Assembly (NCBI GenBank): GCA_035535015.1
Contig: DATLQU010000036.1
Span: 62,001-126,000 of the forward strand
Direction: 5' to 3'
Source of the DNA: Palsa-661 sp035535015
Lineage (GTDB): Bacteria > Actinomycetota > Acidimicrobiia > Acidimicrobiales > UBA8190
DNA: 64,000 nucleotides
The position numbers and the translations under genes were made by a program. The notes below the pieces were generated by a model. It was not told the origin of the DNA, made no database searches, and was given only the letters and a program-made list of their open reading frames with translations. Shown in pieces: positions 16,005 to 23,512 of the stretch. Numbering within the stretch: position 1 is the stretch's first letter; each line of letters opens with the position of its first letter.

Positions 16005-17254
16005 CCCTCGACCGGGTGAGGGGCCAGACGGTGGAGGCCCGAGATGAGACCGGTGGCGGGTTCGTACCGCCGCCGTATCCGTATAGCCGTCTGTCGGCCG
16101 TGGCCTCAGTGGCCGCCCGCCACGAGGGCGGGATGGTCGACCTCTCCATCGGCACCCCCTGTGACCCGCCACCCGATGCCGTCGTCCGCGCTCTGGCGTC
16201 GTCCGCATCGGAGCGTGGCTATCCCTCGTCGGCGGGGAGCCCGGCCCTGCGGCGCTCAGCCGGCCAGTGGATGAAGCGACGCTTCGGTGTCGAGGTCGAT
16301 GACGCGCAGATCGGCGTCTGCGTGGGCACCAAGGAGTTCGTGGCCTCCACGGCATGGTTCCTCCGGTTGCGCCGTCCCGGACGCGACACGGTCCTGGCAC
16401 CGGCGGTGGCCTATCCCACCTACGCCTTGGGTGCCCAGTTGGCCGGGTGCCGGGCGGTCGGGATCCCCGAGGCACCGGGCGGGGGGTTGGATCTCGACCA
16501 GATATCGGAGGAGGATGCGGCTCGGGCCGTGGTTCTGTGGGTCAACAGTCCGGCCAACCCGACCGGATCTCTCACCGATCTCGCCGTGGCCGCTTCCTGG
16601 GGCCGCCAGCGCGACGTCCCGGTGCTGTCCGACGAGTGTTACGCCGAGTTCACCTGGGCCCAGTGGCCTCCTCCCACGATTCTGCACCATGGCCTCGAGG
16701 GCCTGGTGGCCGTGCACTCGCTCTCCAAGCGCTCCAACCTGGCCGGCCTTCGTGTCGGTTTCTACGCCGGAGACGCCGACATCGTGCGGTTTTTGTCCGA
16801 GATTCGTCAGCATGCGGGGCTGATGGTCCCGGGACCGGTGCAGGCCGCCGCCGTGGTCGCTCTCGACGACGATACCCATGTGTTCGCGCAGCGCGACCGG
16901 TATCTCGGGCGTCTGCAACGGTTGGCCGACGACCTGCGGGCCTCTGGTCTCGACGCCGCCGTTCCGGCCGGCACCTTCTACCTGTGGGTGCCGGTGCCAC
17001 CCTGGGCCGCCTCCCGAGGAGAAGCCGAGGGCCGTGACGGGGCGTGGGCGCTGGCTGACGCATTGGCCGAAGTGGCGGGAACACTGGTGAGTCCCGGTGA
17101 GTTCTACGGCGAAGAGGGGGCGGGCCACGTACGGATCGCCGTGGTCCAGCCCGACGATCGACTCGCCCTCGTGGGTCGACGACTGGCGGCATCGACCGAT
17201 CCCCGCCTGGGCCGGGATGTGACGAAGCCCGAAGTCCCGGGCGCCGGCCGGTAA
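16001..17254 (+). CDS. dapC: Succinyldiaminopimelate aminotransferase (class I/II aminotransferase)
   Basis: 417 residues. A PLP-dependent aminotransferase of fold type I, assigned as DapC from its N-terminal PYSRLSAV segment and its place directly before dapD and dapE. Visible are the aromatic-stacking YPTYALGAQLAG, NSPANPTG, DECYAEF (Asp and Tyr contacting PLP) and the Schiff-base Lys243 in SLSKRSNLAGLRVGF. The GTG start overlaps the hflX stop (GTGA). A GTG 15 bases further in is an alternative. The substrate assignment rests on context; general aminotransferases share these motifs. Confidence 0.85.
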   Translation: MTLDRVRGQTVEARDETGGGFVPPPYPYSRLSAVASVAARHEGGMVDLSIGTPCDPPPDAVVRALASSASERGYPSSAGSPALRRSAGQWMKRRFGVEVDDAQIGVCVGTKEFVASTAWFLRLRRPGRDTVLAPAVAYPTYALGAQLAGCRAVGIPEAPGGGLDLDQISEEDAARAVVLWVNSPANPTGSLTDLAVAASWGRQRDVPVLSDECYAEFTWAQWPPPTILHHGLEGLVAVHSLSKRSNLAGLRVGFYAGDADIVRFLSEIRQHAGLMVPGPVQAAAVVALDDDTHVFAQRDRYLGRLQRLADDLRASGLDAAVPAGTFYLWVPVPPWAASRGEAEGRDGAWALADALAEVAGTLVSPGEFYGEEGAGHVRIAVVQPDDRLALVGRRLAASTDPRLGRDVTKPEVPGAGR

Positions 17255-17257
17255 CCT
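17252..17257 (+). promoter_or_regulatory. -10 box of a leaderless dapD promoter
   Basis: TAACCT, then 6 bases, then the GTG of dapD at 17264. This is identical in hexamer and spacing to the dapA promoter. Confidence 0.6.
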
Positions 17258-17263
17258 CGTCGG

Positions 17264-18091
17264 GTGGCCGACCTCCAGTCCCAGATCGAGGAGATCTGGA
17301 CGCGTGCCGGCGAGCTCGGCCCGTCCGACGCCGATGCTTTGGCCGTGGTCAACCAGGCCATTGAGATGCTCGACTCGGGTGAGGCCCGGGTGGCCGAGCT
17401 CGATGCCGACTCCGGGGACGTGATCGTTCACGCCTGGTTGAAGAGTGCCATCCTGCTGTTGTTCCGTTTGCGTTCGATCGCCACCACGGAAGTGGGACAG
17501 TTCGAATACGCCGACAAGCTTCCGCTCAAGACCGGCTACCAAGAAGCGGGTGTGCGGGTCGTTCCTGGCGCCTCGGCACGGTGGGGGTCGTTTCTCGATC
17601 GTGGCGTCATTCTCATGCCCAGCTATGTGAACATCGGTGCCCGCGTGGGCGCCGAAACCATGGTCGACACGTGGGCCACGGTGGGATCGTGTGCCCAGAT
17701 CGGTGCGCGCGTGCATCTCTCGGGAGGGGTCGGCATCGGTGGCGTGCTCGAGCCCCCGAATGCCGCTCCCGTCATGGTGGGCGACGACGCCATGATCGGC
17801 AGTCGTTGCATGGTCACCCAGGGCGCCCGGGTGGGCGAGGGGGCGGTGCTCGGTGAGGGCACCATTCTCAATCCTTCAATCCCGGTCATCGATGCCGAAA
17901 CGGGTGAGGAGCTCAGCCGAGGGACGGTGCCGCCATGGAGCGTGGCCGTGAGCGCCTCCCGTCGGAGGGAGTTTCCCGGAGGCGAGTTCTTCCTGCCGTG
18001 CGTCCTGGTGCTCAAGCGCCTCGATCCGGGACAGCGCCACGACAAAGCCCAGCTCGAAGCCGTTCTGCGCGATCAACAGGTCTCGACGTGA
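17264..18091 (+). CDS. dapD: Tetrahydrodipicolinate N-succinyltransferase (E. coli-type)
   Basis: 275 residues. Transfers succinyl from succinyl-CoA to tetrahydrodipicolinate. The left-handed beta-helix is clear, with the segment MVDTWATVGSCAQIGARVHL followed by SGGVGIGGVLEP, which is the hallmark of the proteobacterial-type DapD. Most high-GC actinobacteria instead carry a divergent DapD class, so this variant is notable. The GTG start sits 6 bases after a TAACCT box. The gene lies 9 bases after dapC and 7 bases before dapE, giving a dapCDE unit that commits this organism to the succinylase branch. Confidence 0.95.
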   Translation: MADLQSQIEEIWTRAGELGPSDADALAVVNQAIEMLDSGEARVAELDADSGDVIVHAWLKSAILLLFRLRSIATTEVGQFEYADKLPLKTGYQEAGVRVVPGASARWGSFLDRGVILMPSYVNIGARVGAETMVDTWATVGSCAQIGARVHLSGGVGIGGVLEPPNAAPVMVGDDAMIGSRCMVTQGARVGEGAVLGEGTILNPSIPVIDAETGEELSRGTVPPWSVAVSASRRREFPGGEFFLPCVLVLKRLDPGQRHDKAQLEAVLRDQQVST

Positions 18092-18098
18092 CCTCGAC

Positions 18099-19178
18099 GT
18101 GGTCGTGACGGACCTCCTCGCCCTGACCGCTGAGCTGGTCGACATCCCCTCGGTGAGCCACAGCGAGTCGGCGCTGGCCGACCATGTGGAGACCGGCCTG
18201 CGCAACGCCGGTCACCTCGCCGTCGACCGATTTGGCGACACCGTGGTGGCCCGAACGACCCTTGGTCGAGACCGTCGCCTGCTCTTCGCCGGCCACCTCG
18301 ACACGGTGCCTCCTTTCACCGAGACCGGCGGCCACCGCATCGACGGAGAGACCCTCTGGGGCCTGGGGGCCGTCGACATGAAGGGCGGGCTGGCCGTTCT
18401 GCTCGATCTGGCCCGTTCGACGCGTCAACCGGCCGTCGACGCGACCTACATCTTCTACACGTGCGAAGAGGTGGAGCGACGACACAACGGCCTGGGTCAT
18501 CTGGTGGCCGAGAGGCCGGACATCCTCGCCGCCGATGCCGCCATTCTGGCCGAGCCGACAGGCGGGCTCGTCGAGGCGGGCTGTCAGGGCACCATGCGGA
18601 TCGAAGTGACTCTCACGGGTCGGCGCGCGCATACGGCCCGACCCTGGACGGGGGTGAACGCCGTGCACCGTCTGGCGCCCTTGCTCCGCGCTCTCGAAAC
18701 TTACGAGCCGCGCCGGGTGCTTCTCGACGGCTGTGAGTATGCGGAGCAATTCCAGTCGGTCGGAGTGAACGCCGGGGTGGCGGGCAACGTGGTCCCGGAC
18801 GAAGCCAAGATCACCCTCAACTTCCGTTTCGCTCCGGACCGTACCGTCGACACGGCCGAAGACGAGGTCCGTCGCTTGCTGGGCGACACGTTGGATCCCG
18901 CGACAGGTGACCGACTTGTCGTGGTGGATGCCGTGGCCGGAGCGCCTCCGGCTCTCGACCACCCCCTGCTCGCCGACCTTGTCTGGGCCACCGGGCACTC
19001 ACCCAGAGCGAAGGTGGGATGGACTGACGTGGCCACCCTTTTCGCCGCCGGTGTGCCTGCCGCCAATTTCGGACCGGGTGACCCGCTGCTCGCCCATACC
19101 CCTGACGAGCATGTCTCGTCGGCTGAACTCACGAGTGTCCGTGACACGTTGGCAAGGATTCTCGAGAAGCCCTCGTAG
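18099..19178 (+). CDS. dapE: Succinyl-diaminopimelate desuccinylase
   Basis: 359 residues. An M20-family di-zinc hydrolase that removes the succinyl group to give LL-diaminopimelate. Metal and catalytic motifs are present: GHLDTVPPF (His, Asp), GLGAVDMKGG (bridging Asp), YTCEEVE (catalytic Glu-Glu), AEPT, and the C-terminal FGPGDPLLAHTPDEHV His. The start is GTG 18099 or GTG 18105. It is the last gene of dapC-dapD-dapE and converges with lexA; a short hairpin lies between the two stops. Confidence 0.93.
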   Translation: MVVTDLLALTAELVDIPSVSHSESALADHVETGLRNAGHLAVDRFGDTVVARTTLGRDRRLLFAGHLDTVPPFTETGGHRIDGETLWGLGAVDMKGGLAVLLDLARSTRQPAVDATYIFYTCEEVERRHNGLGHLVAERPDILAADAAILAEPTGGLVEAGCQGTMRIEVTLTGRRAHTARPWTGVNAVHRLAPLLRALETYEPRRVLLDGCEYAEQFQSVGVNAGVAGNVVPDEAKITLNFRFAPDRTVDTAEDEVRRLLGDTLDPATGDRLVVVDAVAGAPPALDHPLLADLVWATGHSPRAKVGWTDVATLFAAGVPAANFGPGDPLLAHTPDEHVSSAELTSVRDTLARILEKPS

Positions 19179-19191
19179 CCCGTTGCCGGGC
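19178..19191. terminator. Small stem-loop between convergent dapE and lexA
   Basis: GCCCG and CGGGC are separated by a TTGC loop directly at the dapE stop, in the 21 bases between two convergent genes. There is no T-run, so terminator function is only suggested by position. Confidence 0.3.
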
Positions 19192-19199
19192 GGGTAGCG

Positions 19200-19829
19200 T
19201 CAGAGGCGACGGAGAACGGTGACGACCTTCCCGTAGATCGTCACGTCGCCCGAGTCCAACTCCATCGGCGTGAAGGCGGGATTGGCCGGAGTGAGCACCA
19301 CCGTGGCTCCCCGGCGGCTGAAGGTTTTGACCGTCGCCTCGTCGTCGGGAATCCCTGCCACCACGATGTCCCCGTTGTCGGCATCGGGTTGTTGGCGGAC
19401 GACGACATAATCCCCATCGAGGATGCCGGCCTCGATCATCGACTCTCCCCGGACCCGCAACATGAACAGAGAGCCTGAGCCGGTAAAATCCTCAGGGAGA
19501 GGAAGCAGCTCCTCGACGTTCTCGTGAGCGAGAACCCCGGTGCCGGCGGCGACGTCCCCGATCAGGGGAACCGTGCGGACCGGTCGAGCTGCCATCTGGG
19601 CTTTGGAAGACGGGTCGTAGCGCACTTCGATGGCTCGGGGCTTGGTGGGATCGCGCCGGAGATAGCCCTCGCGCTGGAGGACGGCGAGGTGGGCATGGAC
19701 GGTGGACGAGGATGTCAGCCCGACGGCCTCGCCGATCTCCCGGACCGACGGGGGATAACCCTGGACCTTGATCCGATCGCCGATGAATTCGAGGATCTGC
19801 TGCCGCTTGCCCGTCAATGCCTCCGCCAT
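19200..19829 (-). CDS. lexA: SOS-response repressor LexA
   Basis: 209 residues. Represses DNA-damage genes and self-cleaves when RecA filaments form. The N-terminal winged helix includes GYPPSVREIGEAVGLTSSST as recognition region. The cleavage site is Ala95-Gly96 (DVAAGTGVL), the catalytic Ser130 lies in VRGESMIEAG and Lys168 in EATVKTFS, all intact. The ATG at 19829 is the family-typical start; the longer open frame is rejected because it crosses the promoter and operators. Two SOS boxes lie upstream, so the gene is autoregulated. Its divergent neighbour is a LysM protein, as with mycobacterial lexA and the LysM gene chiZ. Confidence 0.97.
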   Translation of the reverse strand: MAEALTGKRQQILEFIGDRIKVQGYPPSVREIGEAVGLTSSSTVHAHLAVLQREGYLRRDPTKPRAIEVRYDPSSKAQMAARPVRTVPLIGDVAAGTGVLAHENVEELLPLPEDFTGSGSLFMLRVRGESMIEAGILDGDYVVVRQQPDADNGDIVVAGIPDDEATVKTFSRRGATVVLTPANPAFTPMELDSGDVTIYGKVVTVLRRL

Positions 19830-19874
19830 GGCGCCCTGCCTCCGTGCCGGGGTGTCCGTCGTCTCGCCATCGGG

Positions 19875-19888
19875 CGAACACCAGTTCG
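19875..19888. promoter_or_regulatory. LexA operator (SOS box) at the lexA transcription start
   Basis: CGAACACCAGTTCG is a perfect CGAAC-N4-GTTCG palindrome, the actinobacterial/Gram-positive SOS consensus. It covers the transcription start predicted from the lexA -10 box, so LexA bound here would block initiation. Confidence 0.88.
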
Positions 19889-19893
19889 GGACA

Positions 19894-19922
19894 ACGGTAG
19901 TCCCGTCGGCACGAGAAGGCAA
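19894..19922 (-). promoter_or_regulatory. lexA promoter
   Basis: On the minus strand TTGCCT (19922-19917), 17 bases, then TACCGT (19899-19894). The start would be near 19887, leaving a leader of about 58 bases before the ATG at 19829, with GGAGG in that leader as ribosome binding site. Confidence 0.6.
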
Positions 19923-19933
19923 ACACCTGTTCG
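19920..19933. promoter_or_regulatory. Second LexA operator overlapping the lexA -35 box
   Basis: CAAACACCTGTTCG matches CGAAC-N4-GTTCG at all but one position (reads CGAACAGGTGTTTG on the minus strand). It overlaps the -35 element of the lexA promoter. Confidence 0.75.
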
Positions 19934-20084
19934 TCCTCATAGTGTTCCCGGTCTCCCGGCCGCCGTCGCGGCGTCGGCCGGTGCACCGGCGCCCCACCGG
20001 GGCCCCAACATCATGAGAGTCACACCCTCCTGTCATCCTCGTTTCATGAGACCTGGATCGTTACGCCCCGAAGGGGGCCGGCGC

Positions 20085-20113
20085 TTGACACGAACAGGTG
20101 TTCGTGATCAGAT
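20085..20113 (+). promoter_or_regulatory. SOS-controlled promoter of the LysM gene
   Basis: TTGACA (20085-20090), a 17-base spacer and TCAGAT (20108-20113) form a promoter. A perfect SOS box, CGAACAGGTGTTCG (20091-20104), fills the spacer. Transcription would start at or next to the ATG at 20121. Induction by DNA damage through LexA is a strong prediction. Confidence 0.85.
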
Positions 20114-20120
20114 AGAAGCC

Positions 20121-20168
20121 ATGGCGAACACACGTTCGGGAGCGGGCATGCGGCCGGAGGGACGATGA
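20121..20168 (+). CDS. Predicted 15-residue leader peptide before the LysM gene
   Basis: A short frame, MANTRSGAGMRPEGR, begins 7 bases after the -10 box of the SOS promoter, which is leaderless spacing. Its TGA overlaps the ATG of the next gene (ATGA at 20165). If translated, it would feed ribosomes to the LysM gene by coupling. No homologue is known to me, and translation is inferred from geometry alone. Confidence 0.4.
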   Translation: MANTRSGAGMRPEGR

Positions 20169-20656
20169 GCCCGGTGGCGGCACCGATCGGTGCCCCCCGG
20201 GTCGAGCCCAGACGGCGCCACCGGACGTACGGGGGAGCGGAACCGTGCGCTGCGTCGTTCCGACCGGGCGGATCGGCCGATCGCCCGGCGCCCGGAGCAG
20301 CCGGCCACCGTGCCCGCACGATGCATCTCCGCTGCGACGATCCTCGGCTGGCGGCCCGTGCCGCCGCCGTCCGCAGGCGGCACATCCTGCTCGCAACGGT
20401 CGCCCTGCTGGCCGCGATCGCCCTGGCCGTGCCGTGGGGGACGAAGCCCGACGGCGCCCTGGCGGCGCCCATGGCGGCCCGGACGGGGTCGTTGGTTTCC
20501 GCCCACGGGATGTACGTCGTCAGGGCGGGCGACAGCGTGATCTCGATTGCCCGGAGGATCGATCCCCAGGGGCCTTCTCGTTCTGTGGTGAGGGCGATCC
20601 GGGCCCAGGTCGGCAGTGGCGACGTCAGGCCGGGGGAGCGCCTCGTCCTTCCCTGA
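20165..20656 (+). CDS. SOS-induced LysM membrane protein, probable division suppressor (ChiZ/DivS/YneA-like)
   Basis: 163 residues if started at ATG 20165. An Arg/Pro-rich cytoplasmic part, one membrane helix (about 73-91, HILLATVALLAAIALAVPW) and a C-terminal extracellular LysM domain (about 117-162, YVVRAGDSVISIARRI to LVLP) are visible. Position and layout match SOS-induced cell-division inhibitors next to lexA: Bacillus YneA, Corynebacterium DivS, mycobacterial Rv2719c/ChiZ. Those arrest septation during DNA repair. An internal ATG at 20321 would give a shorter protein of about 111 residues that keeps both domains. nrdR follows, as in mycobacteria. Function is inferred from context, topology and the SOS promoter. 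Confidence 0.8.
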   Translation: MSPVAAPIGAPRVEPRRRHRTYGGAEPCAASFRPGGSADRPAPGAAGHRARTMHLRCDDPRLAARAAAVRRRHILLATVALLAAIALAVPWGTKPDGALAAPMAARTGSLVSAHGMYVVRAGDSVISIARRIDPQGPSRSVVRAIRAQVGSGDVRPGERLVLP

Positions 20657-20674
20657 CGCCTTCCCGGGCGGAAC

Positions 20675-20680
20675 TAGGTT
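20675..20680 (+). promoter_or_regulatory. -10 box of a leaderless nrdR promoter
   Basis: TAGGTT, 6 bases, then the GTG of nrdR at 20687. There is no ribosome binding site. Confidence 0.55.
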
Positions 20681-20686
20681 GGCCGA

Positions 20687-21157
20687 GTGCGGTGTCCGTG
20701 GTGTCAGAGCCTCGATGACAAGGTCGTCGACTCGCGCCTTGCCGAGGAGGGCGTCGTTATTCGGCGACGCCGTGAATGTCTGTCCTGTGGACGCAGATTC
20801 ACGACGTATGAGCGTCTCGAGGAGGCGCCACTGTGGGTGGCCAAGCGGGCCGGTCAGCGAGAGCCTTTCGACCGGGTCAAGGTGGTAGCCGGCATCCGGG
20901 CCGCCACCAAGAACAGGCCCGTTACCGAAGAACAGCTCGAGGAGCTCGCCCAACAGGTGGAGGAAGCCCTGCGGGGCGAGGGAGCCGAGGTGACGAGCCA
21001 ACAGATCGGGGTGGCCGTGCTCGAGCGCCTCCGGGAGCTCGACGACGTGGCATATCTCCGGTTCGCCTCGGTGTACAAGGGTTTTGCCGACATCGGGGAC
21101 TTCCAGCGCGAAGTCGGACTCCTCACCAAGACCACCGAGCCGAAACGAAAGAGCTGA
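20687..21157 (+). CDS. nrdR: Transcriptional repressor NrdR
   Basis: 156 residues, standard length. Represses ribonucleotide reductase genes in response to dATP/ATP. The zinc ribbon has Cys3, Cys6, Cys31 and Cys34 (MRCPWC and RECLSCGRRF). An ATP-cone follows (VAKRAGQREPFDRVKV onward). The GTG start sits 6 bases after a TAGGTT box. No NrdR-box pair was recognised nearby, and the ribonucleotide reductase genes are not in the window. It is followed after 6 bases by the PIG-L gene. Confidence 0.97.
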   Translation: MRCPWCQSLDDKVVDSRLAEEGVVIRRRRECLSCGRRFTTYERLEEAPLWVAKRAGQREPFDRVKVVAGIRAATKNRPVTEEQLEELAQQVEEALRGEGAEVTSQQIGVAVLERLRELDDVAYLRFASVYKGFADIGDFQREVGLLTKTTEPKRKS

Positions 21158-21163
21158 CGAGCG

Positions 21164-21874
21164 GTGGCGCCGCTGCTCGAAGCCGTGCCGGACAAGGTCC
21201 TGGCCATTTACGCCCATCCGGACGACCCTGACGTGTCATGCGGTGGCACTCTGGCGCGGTGGGCCCGGCAAGGAGCGGAGGTCCATGTCGTGCTGTGCAC
21301 GAACGGGGACAAGGGGACGACCGACCCTGCCGTCGACCCGGCCCAGTTGGCGATCCGCCGAGCCGTCGAATGCGACGAGGCGGCCAAAGCGCTCGGGCTC
21401 ACCGACCAGCACGTTCTCGGATACCGAGATGGCGAACTGACCGATGACGAGGGATTCCGGGGGGAGCTGGTGGGGTGGATTCGGCGTCTACGCCCGACCA
21501 CCGTGCTGTGTCCCGATCCGACGGCGGTCTTCTTCGGCGAGGACTACTTCAACCATCGGGACCACCGGATCGTCGGCTTCGCCGTGCTCGACGCCCTCTC
21601 GCCGGCTGCGGCCCTGCCCCTGTACTTTCCGGACGCCGGGCCTGTCCACCAGGTCGAGACCGCTCTGCTGTCGGGGACGTTGGAACCGACCGTGTGGGTG
21701 GACATCTCGGCCACGATCGACGACAAGGCGGCAGCCGTCTCGTGCCACCGGAGCCAATTCGCCGGCGATGCGGAATGGGCGGCCAGCGCCGTCCGGCTGC
21801 GGGCGGCGGAGGACGGGAAACGGGCCGGCGTGGCTTTCGCCGAAGGCTTCCGGCGGCTGCGACTGAGCGTGTGA
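21164..21874 (+). CDS. PIG-L/LmbE family zinc deacetylase
   Basis: 236 residues. The N-terminal zinc motif AHPDDPDVSCGG (usual AHPDDxE, here Asp-Val in place of Glu) and the second-site His pair NHRDHRIVG place it in the PIG-L/LmbE family. Members remove acetyl groups from N-acetylglucosaminyl compounds; actinobacterial relatives include MshB and Mca of mycothiol metabolism. The particular substrate cannot be read from the sequence. The GTG start lies 6 bases after the nrdR stop, and its stop overlaps a GTG in frame with dinB (GTGA at 21871), suggesting an nrdR-PIG-L-dinB transcript. Confidence 0.85.
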   Translation: MAPLLEAVPDKVLAIYAHPDDPDVSCGGTLARWARQGAEVHVVLCTNGDKGTTDPAVDPAQLAIRRAVECDEAAKALGLTDQHVLGYRDGELTDDEGFRGELVGWIRRLRPTTVLCPDPTAVFFGEDYFNHRDHRIVGFAVLDALSPAAALPLYFPDAGPVHQVETALLSGTLEPTVWVDISATIDDKAAAVSCHRSQFAGDAEWAASAVRLRAAEDGKRAGVAFAEGFRRLRLSV

Positions 21875-21894
21875 CGAGGTTGGCGCGGTCGCCC

Positions 21895-23313
21895 ATGTCC
21901 GAGGATGCGGTGGCCGGGTTGGAGATGTGCACGGTCATGCACGTCGACCTCGATGCCTTCTTCGCTGCCGTGGAGGTCCTCGACGACCCCTCTTTGGTGG
22001 GTCGGCCCGTGATCGTCGGCGGGACGGGGCGCCGTGGCGTGGTCGCCGCCTGTACGTACGAGGCGCGTGCCTTCGGGATCCACTCGGCCATGTCGTCGGT
22101 CGAGGCCCGACGTCGTTGTCCACATGCCGTGTTCCTCCCGGGCCGTTTCGCCCGTTACTCCGAGATCAGCGTGCGATTCCACGAGGTCCTGCAGAACTTC
22201 ACCCCCGTCGTGGAGGGCATCGCTCTCGATGAGGCGTTCCTCGACGTCTCCGGGGCGCGTCGGATCCTCGGTTCACCCCCCACCATCGCCCGTGCCATTC
22301 GCCAGGCGGTCAGCGACGAGCTGCATCTGCACTGCGCCGTGGGCGTGGCGCGAAACAAACTCCTGGCCAAGCTGGGCTCCCGGGCGGCAAAGCCGAAAGC
22401 GTCTCGCTCGGGCACCCGGCCGGGCCCGGGTGTGGTGGTCATCGAACCCGCCGGGGAGCTGGCCTTCCTCCACCCGCTGCCGGTGCGGGCCCTGTGGGGG
22501 ATTGGTCCCGCCACCGGCAGCCGGCTGGCCGACCTGGGCGTGGTGACCGTGGGGGATCTGGCCGCTATCCCGGTGCAGACCCTGTGTCGGGTCGTGGGTG
22601 CCGCCCATGGTCGGCATCTGGCCGCCTTGGCGCGCGGCGACGACACCCGGTCGGTGGTGCCGCTTCAGGAGGTGAAATCGATCGGTCATGAAGAGACGTT
22701 CGCCGCCGATCTTCACGGCCACGACGAGTCGCACCGTCATATGGTGCGAATGTCGGACGCCGTCGGGAGGCGGCTCCAGGAAGCCGCCGTGCGGGGTCGG
22801 ACTATCACGGTCAAGGTCCGATTCGGGGACTTCAGCACGATCACCCGTTCCCACACCGTGGCTCATGCGACGGACTCGCCCCGGGCCATCGGTGCCGTTG
22901 CCGGTGCCCTGCTCGACGGCGTCGACGTCTCGCCCGGCGTCCGGCTTCTCGGGGTATCCATGTCCGGCCTGGTCTCGGGAGCGGCCGAGCCCAAGCAGCT
23001 GTCGTTCTTGGACACGGCACCCGGCGACCCCGGGCATTCCGGGCCCCTCGACCAGGACGGATCCCATGACGGGCCGGGCTCGGAGACGGCGGTGGCAGAA
23101 GACGGATCCACCGAACCAGCGTCCCTGGATCTCGACCCGGCCCAGGGGTGGGAGGAGGTCGAGGCGGCCGTCATGGCCGTCCGTACCCGCTACGGCCATG
23201 GTGCCGTCGGGCCAGGGACATTGATCGGCGGTTCCGGGCCGGGCGTCAAGCGCCGGGGCGACACCCAATGGGGTCCGAGCGCGCCTTCGGACCCCATTGG
23301 CCCGGTCCGATGA
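21895..23313 (+). CDS. dinB: DNA polymerase IV (Y-family)
   Basis: 472 residues from ATG 21895. Error-prone translesion polymerase. Catalytic carboxylates lie in MHVDLDAFFAAVE and in GIALDEAFLDVSG. The thumb/HhH region (WGIGPATGSRLADLGV) and little finger are present. A beta-clamp binding motif, QLSFL (368-372), is followed by about 100 residues of low-complexity tail. The start is uncertain: GTG 21871 (overlapping the PIG-L stop), ATG 21925 and ATG 21937 are all possible. No SOS box was seen directly upstream, so any damage control must come from farther upstream or be absent. Confidence 0.95.
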   Translation: MSEDAVAGLEMCTVMHVDLDAFFAAVEVLDDPSLVGRPVIVGGTGRRGVVAACTYEARAFGIHSAMSSVEARRRCPHAVFLPGRFARYSEISVRFHEVLQNFTPVVEGIALDEAFLDVSGARRILGSPPTIARAIRQAVSDELHLHCAVGVARNKLLAKLGSRAAKPKASRSGTRPGPGVVVIEPAGELAFLHPLPVRALWGIGPATGSRLADLGVVTVGDLAAIPVQTLCRVVGAAHGRHLAALARGDDTRSVVPLQEVKSIGHEETFAADLHGHDESHRHMVRMSDAVGRRLQEAAVRGRTITVKVRFGDFSTITRSHTVAHATDSPRAIGAVAGALLDGVDVSPGVRLLGVSMSGLVSGAAEPKQLSFLDTAPGDPGHSGPLDQDGSHDGPGSETAVAEDGSTEPASLDLDPAQGWEEVEAAVMAVRTRYGHGAVGPGTLIGGSGPGVKRRGDTQWGPSAPSDPIGPVR

Positions 23314-23355
23314 CGCGGTGGCACATCCCGAAAGAGTCACGAAGTCGGAACAACG

Positions 23356-23368
23356 ACCCGAATCGGGT
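23356..23368. promoter_or_regulatory. Palindrome upstream of the DUF3040 operon -10 box
   Basis: ACCCGAATCGGGT is a perfect 6-bp inverted repeat around a central A. It ends 13 bases before the TATGAT -10 box, in the -35 region, so a bound regulator would touch the polymerase site. The cognate regulator is unknown. Confidence 0.5.
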
Positions 23369-23381
23369 TCTGACCAGGCTC

Positions 23382-23387
23382 TATGAT
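23382..23387 (+). promoter_or_regulatory. Strong -10 box of a leaderless promoter
   Basis: TATGAT is one base from the TATAAT consensus and lies exactly 6 bases before a GTG at 23394. Confidence 0.65.
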
Positions 23388-23393
23388 CGGGGG

Positions 23394-23510
23394 GTGGGTC
23401 GAATCGACGACGACAGCGACAGGGGGGCCCCGTTGTCAGTCTGTGGTGGCTGCGCGAAGATTGGGCAAACCGCAGATTCGGATCGAAGCCGCCGCGGCGG
23501 GAAGGGGTAG
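23394..23510 (+). CDS. Predicted 38-residue leaderless small protein before the DUF3040 gene
   Basis: The GTG lies 6 bases after TATGAT. The frame encodes a hydrophilic peptide (starts MGRIDDDSDRGAPL) with one CGGC motif and an Arg/Gly/Lys-rich end, stopping 2 bases before the GTG of the DUF3040 gene. The sequence GAAGGGGTAGGG near its end would be the ribosome binding site for the next gene. It could be a regulatory leader peptide or a small metal/thiol protein. Evidence is promoter geometry only; I know no family. Confidence 0.45.
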   Translation: MGRIDDDSDRGAPLSVCGGCAKIGQTADSDRSRRGGKG

Positions 23511-23512
23511 GG

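Noticed and set aside
21840..21895. SOS box directly upstream of dinB
   Set aside because: No CGAAC-N4-GTTCG-like palindrome is present in the region before dinB.
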